Below, one piece after another: positions 14,700 to 24,079 of a DNA stretch of 64,000 bases (the first letter of the stretch is position 1; the number at the start of each line of letters is the position of its first letter). Source of the stretch: Pedobacter sp. PLR (lineage in GTDB: Bacteria > Bacteroidota > Bacteroidia > Sphingobacteriales > Sphingobacteriaceae). A program made the position numbers and the translations under genes. The DNA is taken from assembly GCF_026239675.1 (NCBI RefSeq), contig NZ_JAPIVQ010000001.1, positions 310,001 to 374,000 on the forward strand. Direction: 5' to 3'. The notes under the pieces were generated by a model that worked only from the letters and a program-made list of their open reading frames with translations, did not search any database and was not told where the DNA came from.

Positions 14700-17012
14700 A
14701 TGAACTCACAGTTTTATCAAAAAGCACCTTCTGCGCTGGAAAACGCAAAGGAAAACATATATCAATACTTAAAATACTGGTATATCTTTCTAATCGCCTT
14801 TATCTTATGCCTTGCCGGCGCCTTTCTTTACTTGCAAACCCTTACTCCAAGGTATAAAGTTAGTAGTACTTTAATGGTTCAGGACGACAGAAAGGGACAA
14901 GGAGAAGTTAAAGAAAGTGCATTTAGCGACCTGAATATGTTCCGGACCGATCGGAAAGCGGACAATGAGATGGAAGTACTGCGCTCCAGAGATCTGATTT
15001 ATAAAACATTAAAAGCGCTCTCCTTAGAAACGTCTTATTTCATTAAGGGCAGCTTAAAAAACGATGAATTATACGGAAAAAATTCACCTTTAAAAGTGAC
15101 ACTTCTTGGTGTAAACGCTAGTGGATACCTTAAAAAACCAGAGGTAAGCCCATACAGCGACAGTCAGTATACTTTAACTGATAAAGACCAGAAGTGGATA
15201 TTATCATACGACAGTGTGGTTCAAAAACCGGGTTACAAAATCATTGTCAGCAAAGGTCAGGCTTTTCAGCGCTTTACTAAACCAGTGATGTTGAAATTCA
15301 AAAACCTGCATCGCATGGCCGAATCCTATAGCTTAGCGGGATTAATAGTGTTACCGGTTGTTAAAGATGCCAATACCATTAACATCAGTCTAACGGATAA
15401 CATCCCTCAAAGAGGCCTGGATATCCTAAATGTACTTATCAAAACCTATAATCAGGAAGATGTGATCAGAAAAAATCTGATCGCTGTAAATACCATCAAA
15501 TTTATTGATAAACGACTGACTGCCTTAAGCCAGGATTTGACCGGCGTGGAACATGATGTGGAAAATTACAAACAAAACAACATGGTGACTGATGTCAATA
15601 CTGATGCGCTAATGAATGTGACCAAATCTGGTGAATACGGGCAAATGCTGTCTACCACAAACACACAGCTTAATGTCCTGTCCTCGCTTGAAAAGTACCT
15701 CCAAAACAACAACTTAAACGTTGTTCCCAGCGCATTAAACATCAACAATGCGACCTTGAATGACTTAACTGCTAAATATAATGCAACACAGCAGGAAAGG
15801 GCAAAAATGCTACGGACTTCCGAAGAAAGCAACCCATTGGTACAAAACCTGACCGCACAGCTGGTCAGTTTAAAATCGAACATACAGGAGAACCTTCAGA
15901 ACATCAAAAGGGGCTTACAAATTGAAAGAAACAGTCAGCAGGCGATGAGCTCAAGATTTAACTCTAAGGTGCGTTCGGTACCCGCAGTAGAGCGCGGTTT
16001 ACTGGAAAGAACCAGAGAGCAAAGTGTGAAATCAGGATTGTACAGATATCTGTTACAAAAAAGGGAAGAAACCACACTTTCCTTATCAGCCACTGTTCCT
16101 ACCTCTCAAACGATTGACAAACCTTCTTACAACAGCTTACCGGTATCACCAAAAAAGGAATTGATTTACCTTTGCGCCTGCTTTGCAGGACTTCTGATTC
16201 CGGGTGCATTCATTTATGGCAGATCAATACTAAATAATAAAGTCCGCGATGTAAAAGACATAGAATTCCTGACTGGCGTACCGGTTCTAGGCATATTAAA
16301 TCATGTCGAAAAGAATGAAGTAGCCGTGATAGACCACAATAGCAGGTCTACCATTACTGAGCTGTTCAGGTACATCAGAAGTAACCTTAATTTCATGAAC
16401 AATGGTCTGCCTGACCAGGTCATGTTGGTCACTTCCTGTATGAAATCTGAAGGAAAAACATTTTTCTCTATCAATCTTGGACTGACGTTGGCTTCTGTAA
16501 ATAAACGGGTCGTGCTACTGGAATTCGATATGCGTGAGCCACAATTGCTTCAAAAACTGCATTTAAACTCAAAAATGGGTATTACTGATTACCTGCTAAA
16601 CCCAGATGTTACGATAGATGATCTCCTGTCAAATTCCAGGAAATACCATGATTTAATTGTGGTGGATTGCGGGCCGATTACGAAGAGCCCTGCTGAGCTG
16701 ATGATGCATCCAAAAATTGGCAGGCTGGTGGAGGAGTTGAAAAGCAGATTTGATTATGTCATTATTGATACTGCTCCTGTTGGCCAGGTTGCTGATGCTT
16801 TCAGCCTCTCTCCCTATACTGACCTGAGCATTTACCTGATACGCTATAACTACACTGACAAATTACAACTTAACATATTAAAAGATATTATGTATTATAA
16901 AAAACTGACTAACCCTATGGTCGTATTTAATGATGCAAAAGTTGAGAACAGTAATACCTACGGCTACGGCGGTTTTGGCTACGGTTATGGTTTTGAAGTC
17001 TCAAAAAACTAG
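14700..17012 (+). CDS. wzc: Polysaccharide copolymerase with BY-kinase domain, Wzc-like
   Basis: 770 residues. There is a membrane helix near 28-48 and a large periplasmic Wzz/GNVR region with coiled-coil character (about 270-420). A second helix lies near 490-510, ahead of a cytoplasmic BY-kinase. Walker A is TSCMKSEGKTFFSINLG, A' is VVLLEFDMREP and Walker B is YVIIDTAPVG. The tail YGYGGFGYGYGFEVSKN is the tyrosine cluster that these kinases autophosphorylate. In Walker A the usual G before E is Ser (KSEGKT), and A' has Glu-Phe before the Asp. It controls chain length and export with Wza. Confidence 0.92.
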   Translation: MNSQFYQKAPSALENAKENIYQYLKYWYIFLIAFILCLAGAFLYLQTLTPRYKVSSTLMVQDDRKGQGEVKESAFSDLNMFRTDRKADNEMEVLRSRDLIYKTLKALSLETSYFIKGSLKNDELYGKNSPLKVTLLGVNASGYLKKPEVSPYSDSQYTLTDKDQKWILSYDSVVQKPGYKIIVSKGQAFQRFTKPVMLKFKNLHRMAESYSLAGLIVLPVVKDANTINISLTDNIPQRGLDILNVLIKTYNQEDVIRKNLIAVNTIKFIDKRLTALSQDLTGVEHDVENYKQNNMVTDVNTDALMNVTKSGEYGQMLSTTNTQLNVLSSLEKYLQNNNLNVVPSALNINNATLNDLTAKYNATQQERAKMLRTSEESNPLVQNLTAQLVSLKSNIQENLQNIKRGLQIERNSQQAMSSRFNSKVRSVPAVERGLLERTREQSVKSGLYRYLLQKREETTLSLSATVPTSQTIDKPSYNSLPVSPKKELIYLCACFAGLLIPGAFIYGRSILNNKVRDVKDIEFLTGVPVLGILNHVEKNEVAVIDHNSRSTITELFRYIRSNLNFMNNGLPDQVMLVTSCMKSEGKTFFSINLGLTLASVNKRVVLLEFDMREPQLLQKLHLNSKMGITDYLLNPDVTIDDLLSNSRKYHDLIVVDCGPITKSPAELMMHPKIGRLVEELKSRFDYVIIDTAPVGQVADAFSLSPYTDLSIYLIRYNYTDKLQLNILKDIMYYKKLTNPMVVFNDAKVENSNTYGYGGFGYGYGFEVSKN

Positions 17013-17131
17013 TAAACAATCACCCCTGATTTAAGTGCTTCCCTACCCTACTCATGTAAGTGATGTAGCGAAGCTCTGTCCATTTTTTTTTACAGTACTT
17101 ATGAATCTTTTTACAAAAAAAACTTCTCGAC

Positions 17132-17665
17132 ATGGAAAATCAATTCGGCTCCAGATGCACATGGAGCAGACACTGGCTTGTAATTTACACCCGCCCAAGG
17201 TGGGAAAAAAAAGTAGACAAATTATTGAAACTGCAGGACATTAAATCCTACTGCCCGATCCGAAGCGTTACCAACCAATGGGCCGACAGGAAGAAAATTG
17301 TTGATTTACCTCTTTTTAGCGGTTATGTATTTGTTTGGATAAATGAGCGTGAAGAATATAAAGTCCGACAAACATTAGGGGTATTAAACTTTGTTTATTA
17401 CATGGGAAAACCTGCGGTAATCAGAGATAAGGTCATCGAAAATATTGAAGAATTGATGAGTAAAAATGTGGAATGTGAAATCATCAATTCGCAGGAAATC
17501 AATCTTGGTGACCGCGTCCGAATTAAACACGGCATCTTTTACAACCAGGAAGGAACCGTCATTAAGGTGCATGGAAAACACGTTTTAATGCTCCTGGATC
17601 ATTTAAACTGTGCAATAGTCAGCAGTGTCCCCATTGCTGATGTGATGTTGAATACGGCAATATAA
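17132..17665 (+). CDS. UpxY-type NusG-paralogue transcription antiterminator
   Basis: 177 residues. An NGN domain spans about 12-110 (WLVIYTRPRWEKKVDKLL, YCPIRSVTNQW, LPLFSGYVFVWIN). A KOW segment follows at about 125-155 (LGDRVRIKHGIFYNQEGTVI). This family, known as UpxY in Bacteroides and related to RfaH, lets RNA polymerase read through long polysaccharide operons. Here it is the third gene of its arm rather than the first. The 24-kb glycosyltransferase arm lies on the opposite strand, so it may also act in trans. A perfect 11-bp hairpin follows 4 bp after its stop. Confidence 0.85.
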   Translation: MENQFGSRCTWSRHWLVIYTRPRWEKKVDKLLKLQDIKSYCPIRSVTNQWADRKKIVDLPLFSGYVFVWINEREEYKVRQTLGVLNFVYYMGKPAVIRDKVIENIEELMSKNVECEIINSQEINLGDRVRIKHGIFYNQEGTVIKVHGKHVLMLLDHLNCAIVSSVPIADVMLNTAI

Positions 17666-17669
17666 TAAG

Positions 17670-17696
17670 GTTCCGGCTCATCTCCTGAGCCGGAAC
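17670..17696 (+). other. Strong hairpin after the UpxY gene
   Basis: GTTCCGGCTCA (17670-17680) pairs perfectly with TGAGCCGGAAC (17686-17696) around TCTCC. No T-run follows (ATCAATTTCT). It could be a pausing or partial termination site between the UpxY gene and the aminotransferase genes. Confidence 0.65.
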
Positions 17697-17808
17697 ATCA
17701 ATTTCTATATCCCTTTTCTACTTTCCGAATACGATCGATGACCATTGATGTCCCACATTAATGGCCGATGCTTCATGCAATAAAAGATTCACCATTAAAC
17801 TTAAAAAC

Positions 17809-18996
17809 ATGATTCCTGTAACCAAACCATTTCTTCCAAAGGAAGATGAATTTAAAGAATACCTTGACAGCATTTGGGAACGTCAATGGCTCACCAATAA
17901 TGGTCCTTTACTCAATGATCTTGAACTAAAGCTTAAGCAATATCTGAATGTAAATCATATGTTGTTCGTGTGTAATGGCACTTTTGCTTTACAACTTGCC
18001 ATTAAAGCATTAGAGCTGACCGGTGAAATTATTACCACGCCATTTTCTTATGTAGCCACAACCAGCAGTATCGTCTGGGAAGGCTGTAAACCAGTATATG
18101 TTGACATCGACAGCGAAACCTTTAATATCGATCCAACCAAAATAGAGGCGGCTATAACCCCGCGTACCTCAGCTATCCTGGCAACACATGTTTATGGGAA
18201 TCCATGCGACATTGATGCCATCCAGGCCATCGCAGATAAACATGGCTTAAAAGTTATTTATGATGCGGCACATTGTTTTGGTACGCAGTACAAAAACAAA
18301 TCTGTATTTGATTACGGTGACATCACTGCAACCAGCTTCCATGCTACAAAATTATTCCATACCATAGAAGGAGGAGCTGTATTTACCCGTGACCCGGATC
18401 TTTTAAAGAAAATGCAATATATCCGGAATTTTGGTCACAGCACCCCCGAAACTTTTGCAGGATTAGGTATAAATGGCAAAAACTGTGAATTTCATGCGGC
18501 TATGGGCTTGTGTAACTTAAAATATGTAGATGAGATTCTGGAAAGAAGAAAACTCTTGTCTCTTCATTATTATCAGCGGTTAAGTCAGATCAAAGGAAGT
18601 TTTCCAAAGCTAAACAAGGACAAGGATTACAATTATGCCTATTTCCCTGTATTGTTTGAAACTGAGGAATTAAGACAGCGATGCACAGAAAAACTTGAAT
18701 TGTCAAAAGTGTATTGCAGAAGATATTTTTCTCCTTCCCTATCCACCCTACCCTATGTAGACCCGGTCTCCATGCCTGTTTGCGAAGACATTTCCAACAG
18801 GATCGTTTGTCTGCCACTGTACCATACTTTAACACTTCCTGACCTGGACATGATTTGCCGTGTCATTTTAAGGACTCAGAATTATGAAGATGTGACCCCG
18901 GTTGCGACAGATAATTTTGGCATACTCGTGACCAACAAAATCGCAACAGAAATTAACGACTTAAACGCCGTTACCAAACCAAATACACCCATGTAA
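17809..18996 (+). CDS. DegT/DnrJ/EryC1/StrS sugar aminotransferase
   Basis: 395 residues from ATG 17809. An upstream in-frame ATG at 17761 adds 16 residues that do not fit the family, whose members begin much like IPVTKPFLPKEDEF. It is PLP-dependent. The Schiff-base lysine is in SFHATKLFHTIEGGA, the substrate-side Asp in IYDAAHCFG, and the N-terminal WLTNNGPLLNDLE fits the fold. Such enzymes aminate 4-keto or 3-keto nucleotide sugars, here plausibly the product of the 4,6-dehydratase encoded at 21003. A second member follows 21 bp downstream. Confidence 0.9.
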   Translation: MIPVTKPFLPKEDEFKEYLDSIWERQWLTNNGPLLNDLELKLKQYLNVNHMLFVCNGTFALQLAIKALELTGEIITTPFSYVATTSSIVWEGCKPVYVDIDSETFNIDPTKIEAAITPRTSAILATHVYGNPCDIDAIQAIADKHGLKVIYDAAHCFGTQYKNKSVFDYGDITATSFHATKLFHTIEGGAVFTRDPDLLKKMQYIRNFGHSTPETFAGLGINGKNCEFHAAMGLCNLKYVDEILERRKLLSLHYYQRLSQIKGSFPKLNKDKDYNYAYFPVLFETEELRQRCTEKLELSKVYCRRYFSPSLSTLPYVDPVSMPVCEDISNRIVCLPLYHTLTLPDLDMICRVILRTQNYEDVTPVATDNFGILVTNKIATEINDLNAVTKPNTPM

Positions 18997-19017
18997 TCAA
19001 CTTAAACTAGACAAATC

Positions 19018-20283
19018 ATGAACATTCCATTCTCACCCCCGTTTATTGACCAAAATGTAATCAATGAAGTAATGGACACGCTTAAATCCGGCTGGATTAC
19101 TTCCGGACCAAAAGTATTGGAACTGGAGAGAGAAGTGAAACGGTTAACCAAATCTAAGGCAGCCGTATGCATTAACTCCTGGACTTCTGGTGCAATTATG
19201 ATGTTAAAGTGGTTTGGTGTGCAAGAAGGAGATGAAGTAATTATACCTGCTTACTCCTATTGTGCTACTGCTTTATCTGTACTACATTGTGGTGCAACTC
19301 CGGTAATGGTTGATATAGCTGACGATCTCACCATAGATCCCCAGCGGATTAAAATGGCCATTACTCCAAGAACAAAAGCCATCATTGCAGTTGATATTGC
19401 GGGTTTACCCTGCGATTACAATACCATCAAGACTTTAATCAGAAGTGCCAGGATCAGAAGCTTGTTTGTTTCGAATTCAGATGAGCAGCGAAAACTCGGC
19501 AGAATCCTTTTGATTTCAGACGCGGCACATTCTATAGGTGCCTCTTACATGGGCCATTCCGCCGCTTTAAGTAGTGACGTTACCATTTTCTCTTTTCACG
19601 CTGTGAAAAATGTTACCACCGCTGAAGGCGGATGTGCCTGCTTAAACCTACCAGGTAATTTTGACCACGATGAAGAGTATAAGTTTCTCAAAATATTCTC
19701 CTTAAATGGTCAAAACAAGGATGCTTATGCGAAATCAAAGGGGGCAAACTGGAAATATGATATTTTATACAAAGGCTTAAAAATTAATATGCCTGATATC
19801 TGTGCGGCGATAGGTTTAGCACAAATCAAGCAGTACAAGCGCTTCTTAATGCCGGAACGTAAAAAGATCGCGGAAAAGTATTGCAGCATTCTAAGTAATT
19901 ATGAATGGTTTATCCCTCCAACATTAAAAGACTTTTCAAGAGAATCCTCTTACCATATCTTCCCAATGCGCATCAAGCACATCACGGAGGCACAGAGAGA
20001 CCATATTATTGAAGATATCGTAGCGTTCGGGGTAATCGTGAATGTTCATTTTATCCCTATGCCTATGTTAAGCTATTTTAAAAAAACAGGGTATAATATC
20101 GTGAATTATCCAAATAGCTATAAACAATATGCCTGTGAAATCTCTTTACCTATCTATCCAACGCTATGTGATGCAGACACTGACTACATTATTGATGCAG
20201 TGATTAAAGCGGTCCAGTCGCAAATGATACAAAGCAAACACAAAGAATTATCCCTGGTTAAATCATCGTATTTACCTGGATAG
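19018..20283 (+). CDS. DegT/DnrJ/EryC1/StrS sugar aminotransferase, second copy
   Basis: 421 residues. It starts with NIPFSPPFIDQNVINEV and has WITSGPKVLELE, the PLP-region Asp in LISDAAHSIGASYMG and the lysine in FSFHAVKNVTTAEGG. It is clearly in the same superfamily as the upstream gene but diverged in sequence, so a different keto-sugar substrate is likely. Compared with shorter relatives it has an insertion around RSARIRSLFVSNSDEQRKL. It is the last gene of the plus-strand arm, and a strong terminator follows 35 bp after the stop. Confidence 0.9.
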   Translation: MNIPFSPPFIDQNVINEVMDTLKSGWITSGPKVLELEREVKRLTKSKAAVCINSWTSGAIMMLKWFGVQEGDEVIIPAYSYCATALSVLHCGATPVMVDIADDLTIDPQRIKMAITPRTKAIIAVDIAGLPCDYNTIKTLIRSARIRSLFVSNSDEQRKLGRILLISDAAHSIGASYMGHSAALSSDVTIFSFHAVKNVTTAEGGCACLNLPGNFDHDEEYKFLKIFSLNGQNKDAYAKSKGANWKYDILYKGLKINMPDICAAIGLAQIKQYKRFLMPERKKIAEKYCSILSNYEWFIPPTLKDFSRESSYHIFPMRIKHITEAQRDHIIEDIVAFGVIVNVHFIPMPMLSYFKKTGYNIVNYPNSYKQYACEISLPIYPTLCDADTDYIIDAVIKAVQSQMIQSKHKELSLVKSSYLPG

Positions 20284-20309
20284 AATTTCTGTTTTTTCCG
20301 TCTCGTGAT

Positions 20310-20345
20310 AAAAAAAAGGATGTCTTACAGACATCCTTTTTTTTT
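20310..20345 (+). terminator. Intrinsic terminator of the wza-wzc-upxY arm
   Basis: GGATGTC (20318-20324), loop TTACA, GACATCC (20330-20336), then nine T. Eight A precede the stem, so it can also work on the other strand. Confidence 0.9.
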
Positions 20346-20434
20346 GCCTAAAACCGAGATGCCTTTTGACGCCAGAAGATCAGCTATGGATTAAATAAAT
20401 ACTTACAGCAGCAGCCTTGATGGAGAATAAGCAT

Positions 20435-20468
20435 AAAAAAAGGCGTCCAAAACGTTTGGACACCTTTT
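20435..20468 (-). terminator. Intrinsic terminator of the minus-strand arm
   Basis: GTCCAAA (20445-20451) pairs with TTTGGAC (20455-20461) around ACG, extended by AAAAGG/CCTTTT with one C-A mismatch. On the minus strand seven T follow. A second small hairpin TTCAGC/GCTGAA (20467-20483) lies just upstream in that direction. Both follow the HTH gene stop at 20516. Confidence 0.8.
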
Positions 20469-20515
20469 CAGCGTTTAGCTGAATTGATTTTGCAGAATAA
20501 TGCAAGTGGGGGTAA

Positions 20516-20905
20516 TTACTCGTCGGACCTCATGTCAGTATATTGTTTAGGATATCTCTCGCTCAATAGCTCATTGTATTTTTCGAGCAATTTGATGTAC
20601 TTATTCATCCAATAATTTACAGCGGTTGAGTAATTCGCTGTTGAATTATCCTCGTTACTCATTAGATCCTGCTTCTTCTCTCTAGCTTCTTCCTGTAAAC
20701 GAGCAAAGTCATCCGGAAACTCTTTAGAAAAATCATGGTTTATGACATTTCCAATTTTACAAATAATATCAAAACTTAAAGACTCCTGATCGAACCAATT
20801 ATAAATGGTTCGTCTACTAACGTGTAATTTCCTTGAAAGTTCAGTGATCCCCATATGATCCTTTCTTACAACATGTTCAATTACCTGACCTACATTTAAA
20901 TTCAT
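20516..20905 (-). CDS. Small helix-turn-helix regulator, paralogue of the 45698 gene
   Basis: 129 residues. The N-terminal HTH (GITELSRKLHVSRRTIYNWF, about 18-37) is followed by IICKIGNVINHDFSKEFPDDF. An acidic/basic linker and a C-terminal helical segment AVNYWMNKYIKLLEKYNELL follow. The same three blocks occur in the protein at 45698-46108, so the two are paralogues bracketing the minus-strand polysaccharide arm. The C-terminal helix may be a dimerisation element. Its target is unknown; control of the surrounding locus is an inference from position. It lies 97 bp downstream of the 4,6-dehydratase gene stop, in the same direction. Confidence 0.75.
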   Translation of the reverse strand: MNLNVGQVIEHVVRKDHMGITELSRKLHVSRRTIYNWFDQESLSFDIICKIGNVINHDFSKEFPDDFARLQEEAREKKQDLMSNEDNSTANYSTAVNYWMNKYIKLLEKYNELLSERYPKQYTDMRSDE

Positions 20906-21002
20906 AGTAAAAAGTTTTATTGATGATAACTAGAATTGAAGGGATGAGATCTGTATTAAAAATAACAAAAAAATGACAATAAAACAAGAGAAAAAACAAC
21001 AA

Positions 21003-22964
21003 TTAAAAAGTATTTATCATTCCTACGGGATATTGATCTATATTCTCGTATTTTGAGTTCTTACTCTTAAAATCTGGAATGATTTCCTTCATTTTTTTAA
21101 CCATTGCGTAGTCGTTATTCGAATTATTTAGCAATAACAGCTCTTCAATTACACTTTGCACATAAAAGATACTGTGGTTAATGATTTTCGATATCTTAAT
21201 TTTTGGATGATAGGTTGGTATGGTTTGTTCTTCGACCATTAAAAGTTCTTCATATAACTTTTCTCCCGGTCTTAGTCCGGTAAATATGATTTTAATGTCC
21301 TTATCGGGTACTAATCCCGCTAATTTGATCATACTAATGGCTAAGTCCACAATTTTAACCGGATCTCCCATATCAAAAATATAAATCTCTCCCCCATTGC
21401 CCATTGCAGCGGCTTCCAGTACCAATTGCACCGATTCGGGGATGGTCATGAAATATCTTGTGATTTCGGGGTGCGTCACTGCAACTGGTCCGCCACGCGC
21501 GATCTGTGCTTTAAACCTTGGGATAACTGAACCATTGGAACCCAGAACATTACCAAATCTGGTGGTTATAAATTTAGTCCGGATTTCCGTTGGCTGGACG
21601 ATTGTATTTTCATCTGATATAGTTAAGTTTTTATCATTGTTCAGGGATTGAATGTACATTTCTGCGAGGCGTTTAGAGGCCCCCATGATATTGGTTGGCC
21701 GCACGGCTTTGTCTGTGGAGATCATTACAAATTTCTCAACGCCATATTCTATGGCGAGGTCTGCAATATTCTTTGTTCCAAGTACATTGGTTAAAATGGC
21801 TTCAGAAGGATTATTCTCCATCATCGGTACATGTTTATAAGCCGCTGCATGAAAAACAATCTGGGGTTTATATTCCTCAAAGATCGTTTTCATCCGGCAT
21901 CTATTCTGAATATTTGCCATAACAATATGAGTCTTTGCCCCTTTAAAATCATCTTCAATCTCAAGCTGCAGATCGTGCAAAGGCGTTTCGGCCTGGTCAC
22001 ACAACACCACAAACTCAGGGTTAAACCCTATAATCTGACGAACAATTTCGGAACCTATTGATCCGGCAGCACCGGTGATCAGGATACGTTTGCCCTGCAT
22101 TTCCCTTAAGATATTATTCTTAGTCAGCACGATAGGCTCTCTATGTAATAAGTCCTCTATTTTCAGGTCTTTGATTTGATTTAGGGTGAGTTTACCGTAC
22201 AGCCATTTATCAGATTGTGGTACGGTAACTACTTTTATTCCTAATTCAATGCACTTATCAATGGTCACTTTCTTTCCATTGATGTTTAAATCATCCCCTA
22301 TAAACAATACTTTCTGTATGTTAAATTTATGCTTTAAGGCTTCGATGGATTTGGAATGGTATACATTTTTCTGTTCAATGTGTTTGTTTATTTTATCTGA
22401 ATTGTCATCTACAAAAGCAAACACATTCAAATTATTCGAATTCCCTCCTTCCAACGCTTTTTTAACCAGAATGGAATCGCTCCCTGAGCCATAAATTAGA
22501 ATATTTTCTTTTTTATCGCAAGGCTCCATCGTTTTCATATAGGAAAAAAGGCTTTTTACAGCAACCCTTAAAATAATCAGGAGTGATGAAGACACGAAGA
22601 AATTCATAATCATGATCTCAGGAAACCATTTTGAAGAAATTTCAAAATACTGCATCAACAATAATTTGCTACCAATGGTGAATATAAAACTGGTTAAAAG
22701 AACCGCCAGAAAGATCCGTATGATATCCTGAGTATTGGAATACCTGATGATACCGGTATGGATGCGCATCCCTATAAATACACACACAGCAATCATGCTA
22801 TAGAAAGCAGTATACACCAGGAAGTTAGAATTAAACAATTGTATATACTCAAACTTATTGATCAGCATAAAAGACATAAAAAGTGTCCAGGATATGATGA
22901 TCTGATCAATCATTAAAATCAACCAACGTGAGTATGTTTTGTCGCGAAATAGGAGCCTTTTCAT
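21003..22964 (-). CDS. Membrane-bound UDP-HexNAc 4,6-dehydratase (WbpM/PglF/CapD type)
   Basis: 653 residues from ATG 22964. A longer frame from 22997 would overlap the upstream gene. Four N-terminal membrane helices precede a CoA-binding-like Rossmann domain (ENILIYGSGSDSILVKKAL). The catalytic SDR domain has ITGAAGSIGSEIVRQI for NAD binding and STDKAVRPTNIMGASKRLAE at the active site. Family members convert UDP-GlcNAc to the 4-keto-6-deoxy intermediate used for QuiNAc, FucNAc or bacillosamine-type sugars. It would supply the keto-sugar for the aminotransferases encoded at 17809, 19018 or 25791. Confidence 0.92.
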   Translation of the reverse strand: MKRLLFRDKTYSRWLILMIDQIIISWTLFMSFMLINKFEYIQLFNSNFLVYTAFYSMIAVCVFIGMRIHTGIIRYSNTQDIIRIFLAVLLTSFIFTIGSKLLLMQYFEISSKWFPEIMIMNFFVSSSLLIILRVAVKSLFSYMKTMEPCDKKENILIYGSGSDSILVKKALEGGNSNNLNVFAFVDDNSDKINKHIEQKNVYHSKSIEALKHKFNIQKVLFIGDDLNINGKKVTIDKCIELGIKVVTVPQSDKWLYGKLTLNQIKDLKIEDLLHREPIVLTKNNILREMQGKRILITGAAGSIGSEIVRQIIGFNPEFVVLCDQAETPLHDLQLEIEDDFKGAKTHIVMANIQNRCRMKTIFEEYKPQIVFHAAAYKHVPMMENNPSEAILTNVLGTKNIADLAIEYGVEKFVMISTDKAVRPTNIMGASKRLAEMYIQSLNNDKNLTISDENTIVQPTEIRTKFITTRFGNVLGSNGSVIPRFKAQIARGGPVAVTHPEITRYFMTIPESVQLVLEAAAMGNGGEIYIFDMGDPVKIVDLAISMIKLAGLVPDKDIKIIFTGLRPGEKLYEELLMVEEQTIPTYHPKIKISKIINHSIFYVQSVIEELLLLNNSNNDYAMVKKMKEIIPDFKSKNSKYENIDQYPVGMINTF

Positions 22965-22975
22965 AATATTAGATT

Positions 22976-24040
22976 TTAAACTATTAAATGAAGACAACCG
23001 TAGGTCAGAAAATTAGTTACAGCCCGGTATAGTGGAAAGAAATCAATATTGACGTTTATGTTGATTCCCTTTTTTTCGACCAGAGACTCGTAAACTGAGG
23101 GATTAACTATATATCTAAAACTTTTATAATCCATAAAGAGATCGGAGAAAGATGATTTCCATTTAAATAAAGAATCATCTTTAAAGCCTAGTCCCCCACC
23201 CAGATTCATATATTTCATGCCCTCCCTTCGGCCAATTAAAGTAATTTCATCTACTAAAAATTTAGCTGGTGACTCCTTTAGATAAGCATTTTTAGTCGCA
23301 ATCAAATGCCCCTGAATTATGCCATGTGTTAAAATGATAAGGGTTCCACACATCACCTCGTCACCAACATAAACCAATAGGAGGCGACAATCAAATTCAA
23401 CCGAATTTACTAAATCCAGAAAATATTGCCGGTTAAACAGGTAATATTCTGTAGAATTAATGCGCAGCATATTTTCTTTATAAATTTCAATAAAGAGGTC
23501 AATGTCTGCTAATTCCTTAGATTCTTTGATCCAAAAACCTTTTGCCCAACTTTTTTTAATCGATCTAAAGGTCTCCGGCTTATATTTTCCACGTTGCACC
23601 TCAATCGGTAAAGTCAGGTCTATTGCCACAGTTTTTCCATTTTCATAAACACCATTAAAAAGATTGATCAACCTATCCTGAGGAAAAAAAGGATGAAGTC
23701 TGGAGAAGACAGATATGATTTTCTCTTCTGTAAGAAAATTTAAAAATGCGGTTTTAAAGTTATGTAATAACGTTGCATTTATAGTCTTAATTTCTTTATT
23801 GGCAATGGGACCCGGATAACCATAAACAGAACATAAATCAAAAAAACCGGAATCAGGAATTCCCCTTTTAATCAGTGGAAATGCAATAAAATCGCTATTT
23901 TCCTCATAAACCAATAGCATAGCAATACCACTATTGTCCAGGGTATGATACTGCCAGGTATGGTAAAAATCATGAACATAAGCATTTTGGACATAGAAGT
24001 CCCAATCCTTTTTCTGAGATAATGTGATCGTTTTAATCAT
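22976..24040 (-). CDS. FemAB/GNAT-fold acyltransferase, copy A
   Basis: 354 residues. An acyl-CoA or aminoacyl transferase fold of the FemAB type is suggested by YHTWQYHTLDNSG, YGYPGPIANKE, IDLTLPIEVQRGKYK followed by a basic helix (RSIKKSWAKGFWIKE), the LLLVYVGDEVMCGTLIILTHG strand pair and the closing MNLGGGLGFKDDSLFKWK. It is a paralogue of the protein at 27618-28670, matching block for block over its length. FemAB-like proteins add amino acids or acyl groups to peptidoglycan or glycans. Here a role in decorating an amino sugar of the polymer is inferred. Confidence 0.7.
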   Translation of the reverse strand: MIKTITLSQKKDWDFYVQNAYVHDFYHTWQYHTLDNSGIAMLLVYEENSDFIAFPLIKRGIPDSGFFDLCSVYGYPGPIANKEIKTINATLLHNFKTAFLNFLTEEKIISVFSRLHPFFPQDRLINLFNGVYENGKTVAIDLTLPIEVQRGKYKPETFRSIKKSWAKGFWIKESKELADIDLFIEIYKENMLRINSTEYYLFNRQYFLDLVNSVEFDCRLLLVYVGDEVMCGTLIILTHGIIQGHLIATKNAYLKESPAKFLVDEITLIGRREGMKYMNLGGGLGFKDDSLFKWKSSFSDLFMDYKSFRYIVNPSVYESLVEKKGININVNIDFFPLYRAVTNFLTYGCLHLIV

Positions 24041-24079
24041 GATTATTAATTTAGTGATGAAAATAAAAGAATAATGAGC

